33,888 nt of DNA from a virus, in IMG/VR virus record IMGVR_UViG_3300025769_000431, positions 1 through 33,888 of that record, one strand, 5' to 3'. A model generated the notes under the pieces. The model made no database searches. It was not told the origin of the DNA and was given only the letters and a program-made list of their open reading frames with translations. The translations under genes were made by a program, and so were the position numbers. How positions within the stretch are numbered: position 1 is the stretch's first letter; each line of letters starts with the position of its first letter. Of this stretch, positions 1 through 4,143 are shown piece by piece.

Positions 1-66
1 GAATCGCTCCGCAGCTCCGTCAACCGTCTCGAACTGTCCCACGATGTCTGTTGATTCAATTCGCAT
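1..66 (-). CDS. Start of an unidentified leftward gene (partial)
   Basis: On the minus strand an ATG at 66-64 opens a frame that stays open to the left edge, giving 22 residues beginning MRIESTDIVGQFE. Purine-rich Shine-Dalgarno-like GGAG and GAAGG lie just upstream on the minus strand, which supports a real start. The fragment is too short to assign a family. It diverges from the genes on the right, so it may be a host gene at the edge of the inserted element or an early gene. I infer coding only from the start context and composition. Confidence 0.45.
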   Translation of the reverse strand, partial: MRIESTDIVGQFETVDGAAERF

Positions 67-664
67 CGCCTTCAATCTCCATTAGTGTCAGGTGGCCGGG
101 GTGGCTCTCCATGCGAGCAGGTGCCCGGCGATGAGTGAAAACCCATCACATAAGTAACGGGTGACAGGTGACAGGTGCGGGCAGCAATCTGGGAAGAAGC
201 ACAACAAAGGCCAAGATTGACTCGTCTTAAACTGGACATCGAGGTCCAATTTAAGCTCAGACAGGCCATCGGCAGCATTCCTACCGTTTTTGGCTGTAGA
301 ATGAAGGTTGAAGGCGTTGCCGATGTCCGTCAGTGAGCGACACCTCGCTGACAGGACGGTCGCGATCGCTTCCGAAAGCCTGAAAAGGGGGCCCCATCGG
401 CGGTCAGGAACTTCGCCCCGACCCCCACCCGGCGAACGTGCCCTTGGTTCCATATATAGCTGAAGTGTTGATTTTCAATTTTCACCCGCTACCTATATTC
501 CCGTTACTCCCATTTCTCCCACCTGTCCCTTCTATCCCTTTATTTTCTTTAATTTCCCGGATTGCGGCCGTTTTGTTGTGGTGTTTTTGTTGTTGGCGAT
601 TAGAAATCGCGTTCGGTATTGCATGGGGTTGTGATTTGGTGGCCGATGTGGAAGGGAGAATGCT
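67..664. other. Long non-coding interval with small repeats
   Basis: I see no convincing gene here. The interval has a short tandem repeat at 161-177 (GTGACAG twice plus GTG). A pyrimidine-rich stretch runs from about 476 to 558 on the + strand, and a palindrome lies at 596-610. A leftward open frame covers part of it (453-88), but its composition (runs of R, S, C, P) and lack of a ribosome-binding site look non-coding. From memory, similar stretches recur as dispersed intergenic repeats in planctomycete chromosomes; I cannot check that here. If true, this would be host DNA left of the mobile region. Confidence 0.5.
596..610. promoter_or_regulatory. Palindrome, possible operator or promoter element
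   Basis: GCGATT and AATCGC form a perfect 6-bp inverted repeat around AGA, about 55 bases before the ATG at 665. A weak sigma-70-like pair overlaps it: TTGGCG at 593-598 and TATTGC at 617-622, with an 18-base spacer. The symmetry would suit a repressor operator for the rightward accessory genes. This is inference from position and symmetry only. Confidence 0.3.
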
Positions 665-1432
665 ATGGGGATTCGATCTGATTTGGCGTTGATGCAGGAG
701 TTCACGGGAGCGGACACAGATCTTTGTGCTGTGGCTTTGGACCTGCAGGATCTCGGTGCGAAGTTTGAGATTCAGTTCAAGGATGGTGGCTGGTTGTCTC
801 AGCGGGGAGATTTCGCATTCAATGCTAAGACTGTCCGCTACCGGATGGTGTTTCCGCCAGACAGGTCGACGATCGAGCCAACGTCCGGGCCTGCTGTTTC
901 TCCGCTGTTTGAGGTTGGCAAGCGGTATGCGAATGGGGTTGACGATATTTTCGAGGTTGTCAGTGCGACCGGGGCAGGGAGCCACTTGATGTATCCGCAC
1001 CCGATCGAGGCCCGTTGCGTGGTGGCAGCGAGCGGCGACGTGAATCGTGGTCAGCGTTTATTTTTCACTCGCGAAGGGGTGTTTATCTGTAATGGCACGA
1101 TGCCAGAGTGGAACCTGCTTCCGGGCGAAGTTCAGGCGGAAGCTCATGCGGCCTCACCTTCATCCGACGTCCCTGCTACCACCGACGTCCCTGTCGCTCA
1201 GTCCGCTCAGTCGGAACTGGACCGACGTGCTGCCGAGTCTTCGAAGGACGAGCTGATTCAGCTTTTGTTTGAGCACCAGCGCCAGTTGTTGTCTGCTGGT
1301 TTTCGTCTTGCGGGCGAGGCGTTGTTGTCGAGCGGGGGGAATCCTGATTTGCACCGGGCATTGATTCTGGCTGTTGTTGAGTGGTCGCGAGTTGCTGGTG
1401 AGGGGTTTGGTCGTTCGGGCAGTGGTTCTTAG
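665..1432 (+). CDS. Hypothetical protein, 255 aa
   Basis: The ATG at 665 follows a good Shine-Dalgarno (GGGAG about 8 bases upstream). Residues 1-160 look like a compact mixed alpha/beta domain. A low-complexity Ser/Pro/Asp/Val linker follows (about 162-185), then a helical tail (about 186-250) with E/L-rich segments. No motif identifies a function, and there is no signal peptide or membrane segment. It is the first rightward gene after the long non-coding interval and is followed after about 15 bases by a small DNA-binding-like gene, so the two are probably co-transcribed. The family is unrecognised. Confidence 0.7.
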   Translation: MGIRSDLALMQEFTGADTDLCAVALDLQDLGAKFEIQFKDGGWLSQRGDFAFNAKTVRYRMVFPPDRSTIEPTSGPAVSPLFEVGKRYANGVDDIFEVVSATGAGSHLMYPHPIEARCVVAASGDVNRGQRLFFTREGVFICNGTMPEWNLLPGEVQAEAHAASPSSDVPATTDVPVAQSAQSELDRRAAESSKDELIQLLFEHQRQLLSAGFRLAGEALLSSGGNPDLHRALILAVVEWSRVAGEGFGRSGSGS

Positions 1433-1447
1433 TTCTGGAGATTGGTG

Positions 1448-1678
1448 ATGTCGCAGGGTAAATACAAACATTCGCCGGAGCGTGTTCGCCGGGTGTTGCG
1501 ATATCTTTATTGCAACGGTTGGTGCAGCCGGGAGTCGATTGCGAACGGTTGCTGCCTGACTCAGACTGCGGTCAGGTCGATGATTCGCGAGGAGTTGTCT
1601 TTGCGGGAGATCGAGCGGACTCCGCTGAATGGCGGGCCGAAGATGAAGCTGTATGCGTTGCCGCTGGTGAATTGCTGA
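1448..1678 (+). CDS. Small winged-helix-like protein, 76 aa
   Basis: The ATG at 1448 is preferred over in-frame TTG (1442) and GTG (1445) because CTGGAG lies about 7 bases upstream of it. The basic N-terminus (KYKHSPERVRRVLRYLY) is followed by a helix-turn-helix-like stretch (SRESIANGCCLTQTAVRSMI, about residues 29-48) and a short basic wing-like end. This resembles small winged-helix DNA-binding proteins, so a regulator of the accessory or phage genes is plausible. Function is inferred from the pattern only; no close family is recognised. It ends just before a strong hairpin region. Confidence 0.6.
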   Translation: MSQGKYKHSPERVRRVLRYLYCNGWCSRESIANGCCLTQTAVRSMIREELSLREIERTPLNGGPKMKLYALPLVNC

Positions 1679-1686
1679 CGGCTAAC

Positions 1687-1742
1687 GCCCGGTTTGTGCG
1701 GGCCGCAAAGCAACGGGCAGTGATATTGCTTCGGTGTGCGGC
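1687..1742. other. Intergenic hairpins after the winged-helix gene
   Basis: GCCCG (1687-1691) pairs with CGGGC (1699-1703). Alternatively GCCGCA (1702-1707) plus AAGCAA (1708-1713) pairs with TTGCTT (1726-1731) and TGCGGC (1737-1742), with five extra bases on the right arm. The box GGCTAAC at 1680-1686 resembles the left box of the attC-like sites downstream, but no matching GTT box closes this structure. It may be a decayed recombination site or a plain mRNA hairpin. There is no T-run. Confidence 0.4.
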
Positions 1743-1765
1743 GATTCAGGTGAAAAAGGGACAAC

Positions 1766-1978
1766 ATGAGCCAAGTCTACGCTTCTGTGGGACATGAATT
1801 GAGAGACCGTATTGTTGCGTTGATCCCAGACCACCCGGAGATTCTTGATCTGGAAAGCTGCTGGGATTTGTTCAAAGTGGACGGGTTCAAGTGCGACGAT
1901 CTTCAGCCGTCGATGGCGCAAGCTGGATGGGCGTTGGCGGCAGCGAAGCGTCAGTACCGCGAGAAGGTAGCCAGATAA
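1766..1978 (+). CDS. Hypothetical protein, 70 aa
   Basis: The ATG at 1766 has an AAGGGA Shine-Dalgarno 6-8 bases upstream. The product is a small, mostly helical, mildly acidic protein (ELRDRIVALIPDHPEILDLE near the N-terminus, KRQYREKVAR at the end). No family is recognised. The TAA stop lies inside the left box (AGATAAC) of attC-like site A, a placement typical of genes in integron cassettes. Its own left cassette boundary is not evident. Confidence 0.6.
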   Translation: MSQVYASVGHELRDRIVALIPDHPEILDLESCWDLFKVDGFKCDDLQPSMAQAGWALAAAKRQYREKVAR

Positions 1979-2062
1979 CGACCAGCAATAACTTGGCGGC
2001 GCAATGCGGCGTGCCACCAAGACAGACCGACCACGCCGCTCAGGTTGATTGCATTGTTATCT
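1973..2062. repeat. attC-like recombination site A
   Basis: Outer boxes AGATAAC (1973-1979) and GTTATCT (2056-2062) are perfectly complementary over 7 bases. Inside them are spacers of 10 (1980-1989) and 9 (2047-2055) bases. The arms AACTTG (1990-1995) and CAGGTT (2041-2046) match at 5 of 6 positions with one wobble. An unpaired T sits at 2040, and GCGGCG (1996-2001) pairs with CGCCGC (2034-2039). The layout box-spacer-arm-bulge-stem matches integron attC sites. The boxes fit the GTT/AAC core but deviate from the GTTRRRY consensus at positions 5-6. An alternative 8-bp stem, GCGGCGTG with CACGCCGC, is also possible. Confidence 0.7.
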
Positions 2063-2284
2063 CGTATTCACGTAAACCAACACGTTATTAAGGCAAACGC
2101 GAAAGGATGCGGCGTTGATCCACCTTTGACCGTGAAGGACTACAAAAGCAACCGCAAGGCATTTGAAGCCGAAATCGTTGTCGATGGTAAAATTGTTGCG
2201 ACGGTGGTTTATCGCCCAGATGATCCGCTACGGTGCGGAGCGAAGTGCTGGGTCGAAACAGAGCACGAAGTGAGAACGAGATAA
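2054..2284 (+). CDS. Small conserved phage-type hypothetical protein, about 76 aa
   Basis: The product reads RIHVNQHVIKANAKG near the start, then LTVKDYKSN, then VVYRPDDPLRCGAKCWVET near the end. From memory this resembles a widespread small phage or bacterial protein of unknown function that starts with an IHVNQH-like stretch. No ATG precedes that stretch in frame. I chose TTG 2054, which has AGG about 9 bases upstream; TTG 2045 is another option. The TTG start overlaps the GTT box of site A, so the start would depend on which cassette is upstream. The TAA stop again lies inside an AGATAAC box (2279-2285). Confidence 0.6.
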   Translation: MLSRIHVNQHVIKANAKGCGVDPPLTVKDYKSNRKAFEAEIVVDGKIVATVVYRPDDPLRCGAKCWVETEHEVRTR

Positions 2285-2318
2285 CGCCCCGGCGGTAACC
2301 GGGCACGAAAGGTTGACG
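2279..2318. other. Box plus short hairpin, possible decayed attC-like site
   Basis: AGATAAC (2279-2285) is the exact complement of the GTTATCT box that begins this cassette (2056-2062). It is followed directly by GCCCCGG and CCGGGC arms with one bulged C, and then by GTTGACG (2312-2318), which is not complementary. The spacer-arm-bulge layout of the full sites is missing. It may be the remnant of a shortened site that merged two cassettes, or a plain intergenic hairpin. Confidence 0.35.
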
Positions 2319-2603
2319 ATGACTACACAAACGGGAATGCAGAGTGCTCCGGTTGACCGGCCTTGTTATGTGGCTCCGTGCCACATTGACGGCAGGCCGA
2401 TGCAGGATCTGTATTTGCTGAATGAAGTTTTGATGCTGCTGCTGAACGGTGTTGACTGGGAGGAGCTGGAGAATCGATACAACAGCACCGGGTACGCAAT
2501 CGCCCGGCTTCGAAATGCCTATGAGACCGGTGAGCTGCACACACTGAATTTGTCACTGGCAAACTATTTCGATCGAACAGGGTCGATTCGCGGCGGACAG
2601 TAA
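2319..2603 (+). CDS. Hypothetical protein, 94 aa
   Basis: The ATG at 2319 is preferred over the upstream in-frame TTG because GAAAGG lies 7-12 bases before it. The product is acidic and probably helical. A leucine-rich stretch (LYLLNEVLMLLLNG, about residues 30-43) is followed by DWEELENRYNSTGYAIARLRNAYETG, which resembles small helix-turn-helix-like adaptors, though I recognise no family. It lies between the AGATAAC hairpin and site B, sharing a cassette with the preceding gene if only sites A and B are functional. Confidence 0.6.
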   Translation: MTTQTGMQSAPVDRPCYVAPCHIDGRPMQDLYLLNEVLMLLLNGVDWEELENRYNSTGYAIARLRNAYETGELHTLNLSLANYFDRTGSIRGGQ

Positions 2604-2605
2604 CC

Positions 2606-2696
2606 ACATAACGACCAAAATCACCGGGCGTGCGGCGGTGACTCTCAACAACACGAACCGGCCAGCCGCACGCTCCGGTGTATTTTATGGTTCTAC
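2606..2696. repeat. attC-like recombination site B
   Basis: The left box is ACATAAC (2606-2612), followed by a 9-base spacer. The arm CACCGG (2622-2627) pairs 6/6 with CCGGTG (2675-2680), and GCGTGCGGC (2628-2636) pairs 9/9 with GCCGCACGC (2665-2673). A single unpaired T sits at 2674 between the two right arms. A 9-base spacer then leads to the right box GTTCTAC (2690-2696). The central loop is about 28 nt. From AAC or GTT to the extra-helical position is 15 bases on both sides, as in the well-known aadA7 attC. This is the best-formed of the sites. Confidence 0.8.
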
Positions 2697-2699
2697 GCG

Positions 2700-3434
2700 A
2701 TGCTGCATTACCACGGGACACCATGCGGCGGAACACGGCAAGATGTCGCCCGATTCTTGAAAGGGCGGCACGCCTTCATCTCGTTTTTCCGGCCAGAAGA
2801 CATCGGTACGGCTGCAGAGGTCTGCCAGTCGTTTGCGGTAGACAACGGCGCTTTCAGTGCCTGGATGGCCGGGCAGGCTGTCACAACGTGGCGACCGTAT
2901 TACGGCTTCTGCGAGGCGTTGCACCGACATCCGGCGTTCGATTGGGCTGTGATCCCGGATGTTATCGACGGCAGCGAAGAAGAGAATGACGCGCTGCTCG
3001 ACGAATGGCCGAGTCACATAGAAGGCGTGCCGGTGTGGCATATGCACGAATCACTGGAGCGGCTTGACAGGCTGTGCACTTGGCCGAGACTTGCAATCGG
3101 CAGTTCCGGCGAATGGCCGAATCCGGGCACAGATAAATGGTGGGCACGGATGGCCGAGGCGATGCGTGTGATCTGCGACGATGCGGGCCGTCCACGGTGC
3201 AAGCTGCATGGGCTGCGAATGCTTGACCCGGCGATCTTTCAGCAGTTGCCATTCGCGTCGGCGGATTCCACCAACGCGGTCCGAAATTCGAGCAACTATG
3301 GACGCTTCGGCCAGTACGTGCCGCCGAATGCGAGCACACGCATGGCGATCATCGCGGAGCGGATTGAGGCACATCAATCGGCGGCAGTGTGGTGTGGGAT
3401 TGAGAAGCCCGAGCAACTGCGACTGTTTGCGTAG
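2700..3434 (+). CDS. TGT/DpdA-superfamily transglycosylase-like protein, 244 aa
   Basis: The product looks like the TIM-barrel tRNA-guanine transglycosylase superfamily, closest in style to phage DpdA-like deazapurine DNA-modification enzymes. Markers are VDNGAFSAW (about 48-56), DWAVIPDVIDG (about 80-90), the strand VPVWHMH, AIGSSGEW, CKLHGLRML, and ASADSTNAVRN near the C-terminus. These match the order DSGAF, Q/PV, GVGS, LHGFG, ADS in DpdA-like proteins. The known family exchanges a guanine base for a deazaguanine in tRNA or DNA; the actual substrate here is unknown. No zinc-binding cysteine cluster is evident. The ATG lies only 3 bases after the GTT box of site B, with no Shine-Dalgarno. 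The TAG stop lies inside the left box of site C, so the gene fills one cassette. Confidence 0.65.
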   Translation: MLHYHGTPCGGTRQDVARFLKGRHAFISFFRPEDIGTAAEVCQSFAVDNGAFSAWMAGQAVTTWRPYYGFCEALHRHPAFDWAVIPDVIDGSEEENDALLDEWPSHIEGVPVWHMHESLERLDRLCTWPRLAIGSSGEWPNPGTDKWWARMAEAMRVICDDAGRPRCKLHGLRMLDPAIFQQLPFASADSTNAVRNSSNYGRFGQYVPPNASTRMAIIAERIEAHQSAAVWCGIEKPEQLRLFA

Positions 3435-3520
3435 AACGTTTAATATCACGGGGTTGCGGCAAGTTGCTTTCCATTCAGAACACGCGAGACCCGCAACTCC
3501 CGTGCATGTTTTGGTTATCC
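3431..3520. repeat. attC-like recombination site C
   Basis: The left box GTAGAAC (3431-3437) is the exact complement of the GTTCTAC box that opens this cassette at 2690-2696. A 9-base spacer follows. CACGGG (3447-3452) pairs with CCCGTG (3499-3504), and GTTGCGG (3453-3459) pairs with CCGCAAC (3491-3497). An unpaired T sits at 3498. A 9-base spacer leads to the right box GTTATCC (3514-3520). The central loop is about 31 nt. The geometry is the same as in site B although the arm sequences differ. Confidence 0.8.
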
Positions 3521-3527
3521 TGCATTT

Positions 3528-3578
3528 TCTAAGCCTGATGAGTCCGTGGGGACGAAACGCTTTCTAGCGTCGCTTAGG
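3528..3578 (+). ncRNA. Type I hammerhead ribozyme
   Basis: All core elements are present in order. CTGATGA lies at 3535-3541. Stem II is GTCC/GGAC (3542-3545 and 3550-3553) with loop GTGG. GAAA lies at 3554-3557. Stem III is ACGCT/AGCGT (3557-3561 and 3566-3570) with loop TTCT, followed by the cleavage nucleotide C3571. Stem I is CTAAGC (3529-3534) with GCTTAG (3572-3577), extended by a T3528/G3578 wobble. Stem I is the open helix, hence type I. Known chemistry predicts self-cleavage between C3571 and G3572, leaving a 3' product with a 5'-OH that begins GCTTAGG. It begins only 8 bases after the GTT box of site C. Confidence 0.93.
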
Positions 3579-3696
3579 CCACTAGCTGGGTTGTGAGTGG
3601 ACAAGGCCGCCCAGCCTCAAGGTCATTCTTCGGAGTGGGTTTGAGGCGAAGACCGGACGGGGCGGATGTGGTAGCCGGATACGAAGCCCAGCACCC
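3572..3696 (+). ncRNA. Structured RNA between ribozyme and tRNA-like element
   Basis: This would be the 5' part of the RNA released by the hammerhead. Helices visible by eye are CCACT/AGTGG (3579-3583 and 3596-3600) and CCGCCC/GGGCGG (3607-3612 and 3660-3665). The latter encloses GCCTCAA/TTGAGGC (3614-3620 and 3641-3647), which encloses CATTC/GAGTG (3624-3628 and 3633-3637) capped by a TTCG tetraloop. GCTGGG in the first hairpin loop (3585-3590) can pair with CCCAGC at 3687-3692, a possible pseudoknot, or with CCCAGC at 3610-3615. No open frame with a start signal fills it. The class of RNA is not recognised. Confidence 0.7.
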
Positions 3697-3769
3697 GCGA
3701 TTGTGATGGTAATGGCAGCCATAGCGAGGACGTATGCTCGCCGTGTCGGTTCGACTCCGACCAATCGCT
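3697..3769 (+). tRNA. tRNA-like cloverleaf with 8-nt anticodon loop
   Basis: The 7-bp acceptor stem is GCGATTG/CAATCGC (3697-3703 and 3762-3768), with T3769 as discriminator. The D arm is ATGG/CCAT (3706-3709 and 3719-3722) with GG in its loop. The anticodon stem is GCGAG/CTCGC (3724-3728 and 3737-3741). The variable region has 3 bases. The T arm is GTCGG/CCGAC with the canonical loop TTCGACT (3750-3756). All stems are perfect. The anticodon loop GACGTATG has 8 bases and lacks U33, so no anticodon can be assigned. No CCA is encoded. It could be a non-decoding tRNA mimic, a target of RNase P or CCA-adding enzyme, or a degenerate tRNA; the intact stems argue against decay. Confidence 0.7.
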
Positions 3770-3775
3770 TTGTCA

Positions 3776-3818
3776 GGATAACTCTGAATTATACGGATTC
3801 CGAAATATAGAGTTATCT
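3776..3818. repeat. Minimal attC-like site D
   Basis: GGATAAC (3776-3782) is the exact complement of the GTTATCC box at 3514-3520 that begins this cassette. GATAACTCT (3777-3785) and AGAGTTATC (3809-3817) form a perfect 9-bp inverted repeat. The centre CGGATTCCG gives only a 3-bp hairpin, followed by a 9-base spacer before GTTATCT (3812-3818). The bulged T and long GC stem of sites A-C are missing. It therefore looks like a shortened or boundary version. It has no T-run and is AT-rich, so a terminator is unlikely. Confidence 0.5.
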
Positions 3819-3854
3819 GGATTCCACATAATACCCTGAAGACAGGTAAGCATG

Positions 3855-3893
3855 GCAGATGGCGATGCTGGATTGATCTAATTTGCCGTCTGC
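3855..3893. promoter_or_regulatory. Inverted repeat before the small coiled-coil gene
   Basis: GCAGATGGC (3855-3863) and GCCGTCTGC (3885-3893) pair over 9 positions with one wobble around a 21-base loop, 41 bases before the ATG at 3934. It may be an mRNA hairpin or an operator. No GTT or AAC boxes flank it, so it is not counted as an attC-like site. Confidence 0.35.
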
Positions 3894-3933
3894 TGGAGCT
3901 GATCGCGTGACGATACACTCTCTGAGGTGAACC

Positions 3934-4143
3934 ATGAGCGAATCAACTGACCGTGAGCTGAGGTTGATATCGCAACTGAACAGTTCGCGTGACGCTGTTG
4001 AGTTTCAGCTTTCGAACAATCAGATGTCGTCAACGCAGCGGGAGTTTCTCACTTCGAGGTTGACGGATATTGATTTGCAGCTCAAGCACGCTCGGCGGCG
4101 ACTGGCTCGTGAAGAAGAGCGGCAGACGCAAGGCCCGTCTTGA
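3934..4143 (+). CDS. Small coiled-coil hypothetical protein, 69 aa
   Basis: The ATG at 3934 follows GAGGTGA with good spacing. The product is short, charged and helical (SESTDRELRLISQLNSSRD, then LTDIDLQLKHARRRLAREEE) and reads as one coiled coil. No function is recognised. Its 3' end overlaps the 3' end of the convergent recombinase gene by 62 bases, so transcripts of the two genes would be antisense to each other there. Confidence 0.6.
   Translation: MSESTDRELRLISQLNSSRDAVEFQLSNNQMSSTQREFLTSRLTDIDLQLKHARRRLAREEERQTQGPS

Noticed and set aside
88-453. 121-aa open frame on the minus strand
   Set aside because: Composition (R, S, C, P-rich), no Shine-Dalgarno, and it spans the tandem repeat. 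It looks like a chance frame in an intergenic repeat.
482-1000. 172-aa open frame on the minus strand
   Set aside because: It lies opposite the credible gene at 665-1432 and has Arg/Ser/Asn-rich shadow composition.
1680-1745. Hairpin region considered as a fourth attC-like site
   Set aside because: It has a GGCTAAC box and strong stems, but no GTT box at the right distance and no single-base bulge geometry. Kept only as a hairpin feature.
2279-2318. AGATAAC plus hairpin considered as a full attC-like site
   Set aside because: The left box fits, but the spacers and bulge are absent and the right GTTGACG box is not complementary to any following box.
3697-3769. Considered as an ordinary decoding tRNA
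   Set aside because: The anticodon loop has 8 bases and no U33, so no anticodon can be assigned.
3776-3818. Palindrome considered as an intrinsic terminator of the RNA cassette
   Set aside because: The stem is AT-rich, the loop is long and there is no T-run.
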